From: Ascaris suum | Lineage: Eukaryota; Nematoda; Chromadorea; Rhabditida; Ascarididae | Assembly: GCA_013433145.1 (NCBI GenBank) | Contig: CM024188.1 | Location: 4,233,501 to 4,297,500, forward strand | Length of the DNA: 64,000 nt | Reading direction: 5' to 3' | In this document: in pieces, positions 1 through 12,322 of the stretch | Position numbering within the stretch: position 1 is the stretch's first letter | Layout of the letters: every line of letters starts with the position of its first letter | Made by a program: the position numbers and the translations under genes | Notes under the pieces: model-generated | What the model was told of the DNA's origin: nothing | The model's input: only the letters and a program-made list of their open reading frames with translations | Database searches by the model: none

Positions 1-698
1 AAATGAGTTGAACTTCTGCTGCAGCGGAGCACCTCTGTAATTCTTCTTAAGTGAGGTCTTTCGAATGGACATTTTTTATACAACTGAAAATTTTTTGGAG
101 CTCTTCATCGTACCTGCATAAAAATGCAAATGAGGCAAATCCCTTACTGGAGTGAAGAAAAAACAAAGGTTTTAATGAGTTTCCACACTCGCGATTGTGA
201 CACAACGCTTTTTGCGGTTACATGTTCCACGAGTTTCTAGCATGGAAACTGCAAATTAAATAATGAATGTCTGGCATGTTTTACCTCCTGCTGCATTTTT
301 TCATCAACATTTAGGTATCGCTGAGCCGATGCGGTTGCTTCCATTATAATATCCATCAAATAAGCTTCTTTTTTGCCATTAGCAATGTTTAAAGTCAAAT
401 GAATCCATTAAGGGCAGCGATTTTCCATTGAAGATTTCCAGCAGTTCTTTATGCATCCATTTAAATGCATTGGAAAGCGTTCAATCAGACACTTGTTGAG
501 ATGAACAAACTGATTTTATTTCCTTCTTATGGGATCAGTTTTGCGAGGCAGTTTGTTTCAAGAAATCTACTCTTTCTTTCGCCTACAAATTCTGTAGAAC
601 TTCCCACCATTGTACTTTCTAATCAACTTCAACAACAGAAAACTTTCACTATTCTTTGTAACATTTTTTTCTCCTTGTAAAGTAATTATGTATTCCAG

Positions 699-3600
699 CC
701 GTACTGGAAGTATGGATGATCCCGAACGAGGCACCGTCGCATTTTATATGTCACCTGGTCCGATGAGTCTCATTTTCGAGCAGAATACACCGACAGCAAC
801 TAGCATCAAGCATGCTGGCTTCAAGGCGATATTAAAGCCATTCGGTAAGCAAAGTCACACATTTTTGAACACTTTTCTTATCGTTATGGAACTCCACGCT
901 ATGATTTTGCATATTTCAATCAGATCTTAAATGCACTTTTGCAGACCAATTTTTAGTCATCTGAACAATCTCATGTGACTATTGCAACGGTGTTTGTGTA
1001 AAATTAAAGGCTTCTTTTATAATTTCCACTGTGTTGAGTAAATTGCAGATCTATATGGCGATAATGCTGCGCAATGTGGCGGTGAGCGATTTATTAACGA
1101 AACTTACTTCGTAACATCATTTGGTTATCCACAAGATTATGGCAGCGGCAGGAATTGCTCTTGGAGTTTCATTGCGGATGATAACATAAGAATCCTCTTT
1201 TACGATTTCCAGTCTAACAGCACAACAGATTCATTTATAATGATCGGTCAAGGCTTAGCGACGACGCAAAATTCGACACTTCTCAGGTTTTATAATTGAA
1301 CAGCTTTATTGACTAACTGTGAATGATGAAAACATTGCTGATGACATCATTCTGGCAGTAAATTTTCACAACGTCATTTAGTTATAGAAGTCGAGAGCGA
1401 GCTTGGCAATTAATTCAACGAATAAGTGGATGACTTGTGGGAAATTTTATTAATGACTAAAATATTAAAATCTTTCGTTCATCATTAGTAATAACTTCCA
1501 TTCACTAAGTAAAGAAATAGAAAAATCGAATTGCAAAGAGTGGGACGTAAAATATTCGTTGTAGATCGCCAAACTTGAATCCCAATTTAAGTTTTATTCT
1601 CGAGCATTTCGGGAATCTGGAATATTTCTCTGCAAAGATAAAGGGATTTAGCGGAAAAGAAATCCATATGACTGCTTCATCATGAATTTTGCAGAATAAT
1701 TGTAAGTTGAGAGTACTAAAAAATTTTAGAATATTATTATGCAGCTGGTTTGTTCAATATCTAAGAGACGAGATAATTTTTACTTATGATCTCGCATAAG
1801 AACTTTACAGCGGTGATGTGACGAGCGATCTCCCGGTTGCATTCTACTATCATAAAGCAGTTCAAATCCACTTTACCAGCGGAGATTCGTTCGGTCTTAT
1901 GACTCGCAAATTCTCCTTTATTATTGACAGCTATCCGGACCCAGGTTAGAAATTGTTTATGATGTCGTTTTCTGATTTCCTGTGAAGAGAAGTTGTTATG
2001 TTTGATTTTCATTAAGTTTAAATGAATAATTACATGAACAATATGGTATATGATAATCAAGTGTGTAGCATATGATTTTCACATGGCACGTTTTCCTGGA
2101 ACTGAGCCAAGTGGTCTTTTTTGTGTTCCTTCAATTTCTTCTTTCTTCTCTGTCACTGATTTCAAGCAGTGATATTTTGGCATTTATTGATGATCGTAAC
2201 CAAAAAGAGTTAATCTCCATCACTTCTGTGTTGTGCCTAATTCAATTCAATTTATCGCGCACTCTCACTCAATGGAGTACTCCTAAAGTCGATGAAGAGG
2301 GTTTGATTTTTTTGTGCCGTTTCAAAGATACTTCTTTCTCTTATCTTTGATTTGCATATACTATTGTTTAATGAGAATATCTTTTAACTGAAATATGGGT
2401 GGTTGTCGTAGCGTTTTAACAGAAGCAACGAAATAGGCGAGTATGGTTTTAAGGAACGTCTTTGTAGGTACAAAAAAAGGAAAAAATTAGCGAATATGCT
2501 TTCGCTCAGAATAGCACAAAGCAATGGGGCAACAATTTATTGGAATGTCACAACATCTTTAATCAACTCGGTTGAAGTACATAGGAGAACATCTCTGACG
2601 AGACGCTTATTGAAAAGCAATTGCATTTATTCGTTTCATCGTTCGTAATGATACATATTCTCAATGCACATTTCTATTGCATTGAAGTAATGATATTTTG
2701 ATGATGTATTGACGATTGTAACAAAAAAAGAGAGTTCATCTCCTTTTCAGCAAGTGATGTTGAAAAATGTATTGGTGATGGAATCGTGCATAATATGAGT
2801 GATGAAACATCCGTATCTATCAGTACAAATAACTATGTTGAAGCTGGTTATTCGGATTTTCTCAATTGCGAATTCAGGTTTCCTTTATTGCTAATAATCT
2901 ACAAACGTTACAAAACTGTTAAATTCTGCTATCCTTTTATGAAATATTACCAAAATCTAAGGGAAGAACTGCCATCTCATAAGCAATATAGGATGGATGC
3001 TTGGCGGTATTAAATGTTTTCACTGTTTCATTGCATTTTATGAAAAGATTTTCTAAAGATCATGTTATTAATTGATTTGTTTGGAAAATATATCCTGAAA
3101 TTTTGTTCTTTTAGCCAAATGATAACACAGTTCACTTATTAGCAATTAACTCGTACACTCATTTTCACCACTTGATTGAATAATTTTTCGCTGTTATTTA
3201 AAATATGACTGTGCAAATTGAATAACCGCCATGACGTATATAATTGAACGAATTATTCATTGAAGCTTTACGAATCCACCACCTTCACATATAATTTACA
3301 TGAGTATGGTATTCGAATCGGAAAGATGTTGTGATACAATGGTCGTTAATGGAATTGGTCAGGTATGGTTATGTTGGTTGAGTTGTTGCATCTGCTGCTG
3401 CGTCAAGTATCCACACTTATATTGCCTTTAAAGTGTGGAGCAACTGATAATTTCAACTAAATAGCAGGCAACCTAAGCAAGAATTTCTCTATGTCTACCA
3501 TGTAAGAGACTGCGTCTTGTTTAAGCAAAACCGTGATAGTTTTTCCAAATTTCCTGCGCAGTTGTTAATCAAGTGGCATTGATTTAGCGCGTTATGACAA

Positions 3601-6600
3601 TGGGAACGCGTTTTGCTAATTGCCGTGTTATTGAGAAACAACCTACTTCACCTCATTTGGTCCTTTTTTTCGTTCATGGTATCTCCAGTTTGCGCTGACT
3701 AGAACAAATGGATCTTCTTACAGTTCGGCTTAGCACTATGAAAACCAAGACATTTAGTGGAAGTAGTTTTGTTGGAATTTTTCGCTTTAAAAAATGCATA
3801 AGAAAAATTCAAAGCATTCCCTTCTTTTAGTTCCATCAAGAACATTAATTTTTTTTCAAACTGGTTGGCTAGGTTGCGCTCTTTAAATAACCTATGAAAA
3901 GTTAAAGTGTCTTCTCGCTTTACACTAACAATGTGTGATTTAGGATTTCATTCTCCAAGGTGAACGATATCCAATGGTGTACTTCGCAAACAGTGAAAAT
4001 ATCTCGCTGGTTTTCACCACCGATGGAGTGAGAACGGCAGCAGGCTTTCAAGGAATCGTCTCAACAATGGGTGCATGAATTATATCATTGCTTTTCCTGA
4101 GATTATCCACTAGGTTCCAGATTCTTCAAAGGAAGTCAAGAATATACCACTTTCGACTCTCTCTCTCTCGCTCTCTCTTGGCCTATATTCTATCTTTGCG
4201 ACTACCATCGACTGATGCTTGTTTTGTTTCCCGTAATTAGTTCGTTTGTTTCAATTCATATGGCAGATTAGCGTATGCCCAATTTCGGGTGGCAATAAAC
4301 TATGAAATTCCAGTTTCCTGTTGTATGACCGACTGTTTATCTTCGATATGATGTTTTCACTAATTAAGCTTCTTGCAGCGAATTGATCTCTGAAATTGTT
4401 CGATTTGTTGTATCGTTTGCTTTTGAACGTCTCTATTCATAACGCGGAATAATTTGCAGATTGTGGTTGCCAAAACGTGACCATCAATATTATCGACGAG
4501 AAAGATCACTGGATCGAGACACCTGCTTATGGAGTAGCCCCTACATATTGTCCTCGATTGAACTGCCTTTGGGAGGTGCGCTTCGCTCCCAATCTAACGT
4601 TGGATATTTCATCGTTTTCAATGGGTTTAAGAATGGGCGACGTTCTATCCATCACAGATTTCAGTGGTGATCAGATCGCCAGGTGGGTGATACGAATTTT
4701 ACCATTACTGTTGTTTTAGTGCTTCGTGCGAAAACATGCTAAACCTCCAAATGCCAGTGTGTATGAGCTGCAAGGCGAGGAAAATCTAATGAAGCAAATT
4801 TTATAAACTTATGCCCAAAATTGTCGTCCAAAGCTGCGAAGAATATCGCGAATTGTAAAGCAGACGGTTGCCATTTATAAGTTATTATTAATGTTGTTAT
4901 GATTGTGTGATTCGAGACTCAGTTCGCAAAGGTCCATTTAACAATGAGGCAGACTTCGCACTTGTTTGCCCATGGAGCTGTTCTACTTAATGAAATAGAA
5001 ATTTCTGAAGAAGTTCGTAGTGCAACAACTATCAATTGCTTCTTCTTGACACCTCAGATAGGCGGCACACTTGGGCATTTACATTTTATCTCGTGTTTCA
5101 CGTTCTTCTTGATAATACTTTGTTCTATGAGTCATCGAAATTTTCATCGAAGCTAGTAATACTAGCTGCACCTTTCATTTGCCTAATACCGAAGTTTTTG
5201 TCGGTTGTCATTGTCTCATTTCAGTTACTCGATCACTTCGAATTCGGCTTCAGAAAAATTCATGGCAACCGTTTCCACAGGATATACTGCATTCCACTTC
5301 ACTTCGATTCCTCTCGACTATGTTGAAACAAGCGCCCAAATTGGTGGATTCAGAATCCGCATGCATCCAAATTCGAGTAATTTGTCGCCTTTTGCTTAGC
5401 GTTTTTGATAGTATGCCCCCAAAGCAATGGTGAACGGGTGCTTTTGAAACATATTTCTCGTCGTTTTTTTTTACCTTTCTGCTTTGCAAAGACGGCCACT
5501 ATGTGCAAGTCCAGTTTGTCACCTATTTGTTAGGCTGTCCCACGATTTCGACATTTTTCGTTCTGGGGATACACGGTATCGACTTGAACAAATTTTGTAG
5601 ACTTTATGCTCAGGCTGGCATGGGTCAACTTCGAAAAATCAACCCTCTATCGAGGCCTCGCATTTTTATAACTTCGAATTCAACGCCTCTCCTACTGATC
5701 CCGTATTTTTTAACTCTCAAATTTCCTCGGTTACCGAGAACATAATCCTCAGTTTTAATCCAGCAACAGTTTGCTACGCTCCGCCTTTGTAGTTCCTTTT
5801 TCTGTTCTGGCTCTTGGTCTTGTTTCTCGAAATCTGAACCGAAAAATCGGAAATGGAACTGCAAGAAGGAACCAGAAGTTCTGCGCGAACTAAGACTCAG
5901 GTATGCAACTCGCATTATTGCTGTTTATTGCAGTTGTTTATAATCGATCGGAAAGTATTTCGTTAGCCGGCGAAGATAATGTGGCCTCTGTAAGTGCAGT
6001 TATTACTCCTGGGCAGGCATTTGTGTGGTATGTGCAAGCAAGAATAAACCGAACCGTCACCTTATATATATTAGGAACATTAGAGGGCACTGGTGCTGTA
6101 CTCGACGTTTTCGATGGCCCTACTATCGAATCGCCGTTATTGCCAGTAAGGTAAAATGTTTGCATTATGGCAGTAAGAGCGCACACTGTATGAATGATAG
6201 ACAGATTGATCGTAAGTTATCTGCTGTGATTAACTATTGAAAAGTACTTGAAAGATTGCTACCTTATTCTGCAAAAGGAGGTTTACGATCGCATCAAAAT
6301 GCATCAACAATTTCAGCAGTACGAGATGGCGATCCTACCCGCAAGAAAAGTGCAGAGGAGACTGAGAAGATGTCTTTATAGATTTGAACTCGAAACTCTC
6401 AATTTTAAGAATAGGTCGAAACGTGTGTCCGCATGAATCGAATTGTCATTTTTGCAATGCGATAGAAGTGAATGCACATGAAAAGCGATACATCCTCTTT
6501 AGATGCTTTTTAGCTTTATTTCCTAACAATATTGGGATTCGTATTCTTTTCGCCGAATGATTTGATACGAATTAACTTCTATTTCTGAATTAAAACTGCA

Positions 6601-9600
6601 CGGAAATTGCTTTCATTATTAAAAATTAAACCCGCTGCTGTCTTCACAGCAATTGATTTTTGTTCACATTTTTATAAAAGTTCTTATTGCATAGTAAAGT
6701 CGCTTTAAAATGCATACGCCAATACATTTCAGTCAATTTTATAATCCAACTATTTCAACCCACACGGCGAATGAAATTCACAGCAGTAGTGATAAACTGA
6801 CTTTTCGCATCATCGGTAGCAGTCGGATGCCCTCTTCATATCAGTTCTTCGGGCTTCTCTCTGACATTGTTGACGATTCATACGGTAATCTCTCGATATA
6901 TTCATTAAGCGTCAAACTTACATTATTGCAATTTTTTTTTTGCTATCTCTGTTCTGCACAGTGCTAATTTTTTAAACACGGTGGTTAGTACTATTTTGTG
7001 AATGACATATATTATTGAGGAGGATAAGGTGTCAACGAATCAATCTTGATCAGTTAGTTTGGCAATAAGAAATTCATTATTAGCCGATTACTATTTTTAC
7101 ATGTCTGTGGTGTCATAAACAACACTTCACAACTTTCCACCTCGATTTGATGTTATTGTCGAAAGAAACTTGCAAATATCTTAAAAGTTGTTGCAGCTTA
7201 AAGCTTCTTTCGCAAAAGATTTGATGTTGTTCGCATTCCGTTTCCGATTAACTTTTATATCTAAGTATTTCTGTTTAAATATCATATTTTAATTGAATTA
7301 AACGCTAGAAAATTGCTCATGATGTTCAGAGGCAAATGCTATTCGCCTACTATTCTAGAGTGACATTGGCTTATTTTTGAGAGTTCGGTTCATCGAAGGA
7401 AATGGGTCGAATTCTTTAAATTGTAGATCCTAGCAATCAAACTTGGTGGGCATATTTCAAATGTATCGATAGCAATAGGGTAAATGCAAAAATTAATTGG
7501 TTTCGTTCAGATTATCAAAATGAACTACAAAGTTGAGATTTATTCAAACAGTTCAACAATAAAGGCTGCCCGTTGCGACGATTCAATCCCAGTAAATTGC
7601 AGCTGTCCACTGCAGCGAGCCGCTTGTGAAAGGCTTCGCTAATGAAGTGATCACAAACATAATGCGCCCTATTAGTTCGACAGCACAAGACAGCTCAACA
7701 ATGTCAGCCAATTCAATCACTTCCAACGAACCTTCATCGAATCCAACGTGCATTATTGTCTTCCATGGTGTCGCCAAATCACTTCAACTTCGAAGTGGAC
7801 TGGCGTTAGAGGTGATCGGAGCATCGACCGCAGTAGAAGTCTATAAAGGAACAACACTCGCCAAGAATGCTTTATTGGCGAGGTTATTATTCTCGATTAC
7901 TCCAAGAAACCGCATCTACTCTGTTCAGTTTTCAACCCTAAACATTCAATTTTGCAATTCATTCCTCTTATTTCATCGACGCTAGGATTTTTCATTGAAA
8001 GCACTAATGTCTTATTCACTTACGGATAACTGTCGCCACGTCCGTAGACTACTCATTTCTATCGCTTAACGGTACCTATTACTCTTCCTTGGACCAGTTA
8101 TTAGTATGCAGACAATATACGAATGTTGCTTAGGAATCACTCAGAGTCTGATCCTACTAATTTCAGCCCTTAAATGTGGAACTTGCTGTTCAATTGTATC
8201 CGATCTTTAGAAGCGGAAAAGGAAATTTCCCTATTCTAATGGAGTTAATCATCGTTAATGCACCATATCGGCGTTATTTATATTGAGATAATTTTGGAGT
8301 CTGTCGATTTTTCAGCGCACCACCCTATCCGGCTTTCATTTTCGGCAATGATGTGACTTTCACCTATCCAGCTATTCAGCCACCTGATACTATCGCTATT
8401 GTATCGACTGTCATGTGTTGGCTCTCATTTATTTCATTTTCAAGCTTCATTGCTTTCGCTTACAATTATTTAGTTCACATTGGAGGCAGAAAAGTGATAG
8501 CGATTGGTGTTGTTTGCTGCGAGGACAAAATGTCCTCAATATTTGTCTTCTTTGAGAATTTCAACTTTTCGAAATCTTGCAATACAGCCAATATCGGTAG
8601 TGTCGAACAACATCCAAACAATGGATCGCAATAAGATTGTAATGTTTTTTTAGTACAAATGTCTTTAAATGAGGCAATTTTCGCAACAAATAGCACCATT
8701 TTTTAGTGCGTGACTACACAGAATCACCAACAAACAACGAAACTATTGGCTATTTGTTTTCACCAGATTTCCTCAGCGACAATGACCTCGGGTATGTTGG
8801 AGACAAACGTCTTCTATCACAGAAATATTTATCTAACGTTTTCATGCTTAAGCCATAAATTCCAAGAAAATAGCATTCAGCGTTCATTAAAAATTCAGTG
8901 CACACCAAAACGGCTATTTTTGCCACAAAAGTCAATAGTTATTGAATATGAAATTTTTTGAAATTCGATGCAATTTCTTAGGGTCACTAAAAGTTGTCAC
9001 ATTGGCATTATTTTATGCAGTAACTACGCTGTTAATGATTTGCATTTATAGATGATGAAAAAAAAGTTGCAGTCAACACATTTCTGAATGAAACAACATT
9101 TTCAACAATAGGCCGCATGGCCTGTAGATCATTTCCTTATGAAGCCAAGCAGCGTTCTTCTCAAATAGAATTACTTGATGCGCTTATTCCCTTTTCAAAA
9201 TAACAGGTAAACAGTTTGATGGACAATATCAGCTTGCCTCATAATTTATTCGATGAATCGACTTCATTAATGAAAGGTAGCTGAATTTACGGAAAGTTGT
9301 GATACTTTCAGAAGAATCTATCAACGTTATTCGTTGTCGATTGAAGAAGAACCACTAAATGGCTTTCAAATAGAAGTTATGAGTCCAATAAATAATTGTC
9401 AGATTCTCATAGAGGGTGATTACGATGGAACGCCAACTTTATATGATGAGTAAGTGTTTTATTTAGGGCAAAAATATAATTTCTCGAAGGATTTATTAGC
9501 ACTTACTAGCAGAGTAACACTCGTTATTTCCAGCGAATGAAAACCTATAGAGTCGGTGATTTTTGTGCTCTTTTCTATTCCCCTCATATCCTCTAGTAAT

Positions 9601-9892
9601 ACTTCGCTAGCAATTTACTCTCTTAGGCTGAAATGTTTTCATAATGCGCATTTACCTTTAAGGGTAAGGAAGTTGTACTAGTGCAAGAGATGTCCACATG
9701 CCGACGTATCTCATTGTAAGATGTTGAGTTTGCAGGTTGCTCTCAGGAGCTCCATCTCGGAATGTTTGCGTAACGAATATGGCTGTGATATATCGAAGTA
9801 ATGGTGGTGTTGGAAAGGGAATGTTCTTGAAATACAGAAAAGGTTATTTGTACTGTTATAGTTTCTTCTGGACAAAATATTGCTGCTTATGA
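699..9892 (+). CDS. Tandem CUB-domain extracellular protein, 5' end missing
   Basis: Extracellular protein built of repeated CUB domains (about six). CUB modules usually bind proteins or glycans; the ligand here is unknown. Exons that chain in phase: 699-844, 1049-1286, 1811-1944, 2751-2877, 3266-3362, 3944-4070, 4460-4682, 5225-5376, about 5492-5751, 5934-6150, 6784-6884, 7427-7479, 7511-7882, 8316-8400, 8767-8791, 9052-about 9200, 9312-9449, 9736-9892 (stop TGA 9890-9892). Each unit shows the CUB pattern: a first Cys (CGGERF, CIGDG, CGCQN), a second Cys about 27 residues on before an aromatic (NCSWSF, NCEF, NCLWEV), an acidic middle strand (LDVFDGP) and a closing GF/F-strand (YRSNGGVGKGMFLKY). 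No signal peptide or first exon was found left of 699, so the gene probably starts outside the window. The frame cannot be carried through 5.5-5.75 kb, 7.6 kb and 9.1-9.3 kb, so the gene is damaged, misassembled or partly misread here. A cubilin-like role is possible but unproven. Confidence 0.82.
2170..2743 (+). repeat. Imperfect duplicated segment inside a CUB-gene intron
   Basis: About 50 bp at 2170-2218 (TGATATTTTGG... GAGTTAATCTCC) recurs with changes at 2691-2743. The second copy runs straight into the acceptor of the exon at 2751. The first copy has no CAG at the matching place. It looks like a duplicated intron end, possibly left from an exon duplication. Confidence 0.5.
8767..8791 (+). 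other. Candidate 25-nt microexon of the CUB gene
   Basis: Exon 8316-8400 ends in phase 0 and the exon at 9052 needs one carried base. This 25-nt segment lies between CAG and GTATGTT and codes ISSATMTS plus one base. It supplies exactly the missing phase. Phase agreement is the only support; the first donor used (GTATCG at 8401) is weak. Confidence 0.35.
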
Positions 9893-9934
9893 TGTTAGCG
9901 ATGAAATCGGAATCATTGCTCCATCAAAAAAGAG

Positions 9935-9988
9935 TTGCAATATTTGTACTAACAGAATTGCAATATTTGTATAATTGCAATATTTGTA
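9935..9988 (+). repeat. Three copies of a 14-bp motif just after the CUB stop
   Basis: TTGCAATATTTGTA occurs at 9935, 9958 and 9975, with spacings of 23 and 17 bp, starting 43 bp after the last in-frame stop. If transcribed it lies in the 3' untranslated region. Confidence 0.85.
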
Positions 9989-11970
9989 CTAATAGGTTTA
10001 ATTCAGGAAGGCAATTTTTATCCGGTCACATAAAAAGTTACGCTTATCTTCGTCGCTTCACCAAATGTATATTCCTCAAGCCGTAACTCATTAAGTTTTT
10101 GCTGCCCGTTAAAAATCTGCACCTGGATTTATATATGCAATCATCACAAATTTTCGAAGCGCCTGCTTCAACCATTCGAGCGATCCTGTTCGCGAAATTC
10201 GCTCAATTTTCTCATCGTTGGTCCAACGACGATAATATAATCCTCAGGTAACGCGAATATAATTGCAGGGTTGGATAATTATTGCAAATCAATAATAAAC
10301 GACGCAGGTGCCCAAAATCGAGAAATTTTAATGACTCGTATTGTTGCATTCGTTATATTCTTATTTTTCTCAATGTAAAAATGTTGCTCAATGTTAATAG
10401 GAAACGATAGCAGCGACGGAAATAATGTTCCACTTGTTTTGCGAAAAAAAAAAAAAGAGATTAAAATAGCGGAAATGATTTTTTCGAAAATATGAGCACT
10501 CTGAAATATTGCAAAACTCTCAACATTAGCAATTCATATATTTAGATAACACAAGCTTTAGGTATGAAAAATTCTCCCCTATATTTAATGTTTTTCTTTT
10601 CTAAGAAAAGTTTTGTGGATTTTCTCAACGTCTTTCAAATAGAAATAGCATTACATTTGTTTACTCATTCATTTAGATTTTCCTCATCGTTTTATCTTCT
10701 TTGAAAGAGCTACGATAAGCTAGCGATATTATCGTTGTGCGTGCTGAATAAATCATTCAGAAGTTATTGAGTGTATTTCATTGCAGAAATAAACAAACAG
10801 TAGCTGTGAAAATTATTTTCACAATTGAATTTGCTACAACCATATAAAATACAAATAATAAAAAATATGTTTGTGAGAAAAAATCGACGCGTTCATATCG
10901 TCGATGGTTCTTTGTTGAAATTTCCTAAGCTTACAAAAGTTGTTTCCATAAAACGCAACAATATTTGCTAAAATCGCTTTCAATCGTTTCACTGCGTTTG
11001 TAGAATCTAATTTTATTTGTTTTCAACTTTAAACAAAATTTTCCGCCAGTAATATAGAGCGAATTATTTCTTCGCTATCCTAATGTACCAAAAGATATTC
11101 TCCGTCCTTTTTTTGCAAAAGTTCTTTCATATCTTCCCAATATACAACAATTATCAACTTTTAAATTCATAACTATCTTCATAAGAGCAATTCTTTTGTC
11201 GGAAATTGTGCAGCTTGCGGGAGAATTGTTCACTGTAATCTTTCATTTCCGAACATTTTATAAACAAGAATTCTATACAAACAAAAAAAAACGATATCAC
11301 TTATGAGGTACTATTATTTTGCACAATACATGCGATCGGTAAATGCTTGCCATAATCGCTGACGCACCGTCGTTTTTCCACTATCACTTTTCGGCTACCG
11401 CGGCCATCGAAGCTGCTCTTTGAGCCCTGCGAATAAATATTTCTTTCCTTTTTCCTAATTCCAATGCGTCAAGTTTTTTGGAAAGAAAGAAATTAATGCG
11501 CTTACCTTCTTCTGCCATAGGACACTCTTTGGACTGCAATTTTTCATCAGTATAAAACTATTATAGGCGTCTCGCAGATTGTCACTTTCATGAATGTAAA
11601 TGTTGCACGCGTTTGCATGTCCTATGTTTAGCAGTTCACTTTTTAGATATTCCGTCAGCTTTCACCTCTATAATTGATGGTCACTTCCTCGTAAAGTGTT
11701 TATTGAAGCGAACAAATTCGAAATCAAATGAAACAGAAGAATAATTCCAGCATCTCGAAAAGTGTTAGGATCCCATCAAAAAGTTGCAGTGCATAATTAG
11801 ACCGTTGCGAAAGTGTTGCGAATAAGCCTTGAAATTTTGTTTTGCGAAAATGCGTCATAGCGATATCGTGATTGCGCATCTGTGCATGTCTGTAGGTATT
11901 TGCGTATCTATATATGTATATTCATTTGCCTCAAGAGTAGTTTCAGCTTGGAACAAATGAAGCTGACGTT

Positions 11971-12006
11971 ACAGAATCTAATAAAAATACAGAATCTAAT
12001 AAAAAT
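11971..12006. repeat. Perfect 18-bp tandem duplication
   Basis: ACAGAATCTAATAAAAAT is present twice head to tail with no mismatch. It is noncoding, in the distal flank of the CNNM gene. Confidence 0.9.
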
Positions 12007-12322
12007 AATGTAGGACTACTTCCTATTCCATAAATCACGTTGATCTACCATCACTGATAAAAGTTGTGAGCATCTGAAGATGTGAAAAAATTTGCATAGA
12101 TTTACTTTGGATGGATTTTCATTTTACACTATCTAGTCGTGTCATAAGAAAACGAATCGTTTATAGATTTACATGGATGGTCGGATCATTCAAAATATGA
12201 AGCTACTTATCGTATCAGTTTTACTTTTTTTGCTGATTACTTATAAAATTAGTTGATTAAATGCATATGGTGGCAGTCTCTTTGACATCGTCCTCCACTT
12301 ATTCTCCAACATGGAAGCGTCT

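Larger units (their letters stand above)
9893..12322. other. Intergenic region between convergent CUB and CNNM genes
   Basis: No exon could be supported here. AT-rich sequence holds the 3' flanks of both genes: an AATAAA on the plus strand near 10747 could serve the CUB gene, and TTTATT near 11700 (AATAAA on the minus strand) the CNNM gene. It also contains small tandem repeats at 9935-9988 and 11971-12006. Confidence 0.6.

Noticed and set aside
1..698. Search for an upstream CUB exon
   Set aside because: Open frames at 465-680 have no donor giving the required phase to 699.
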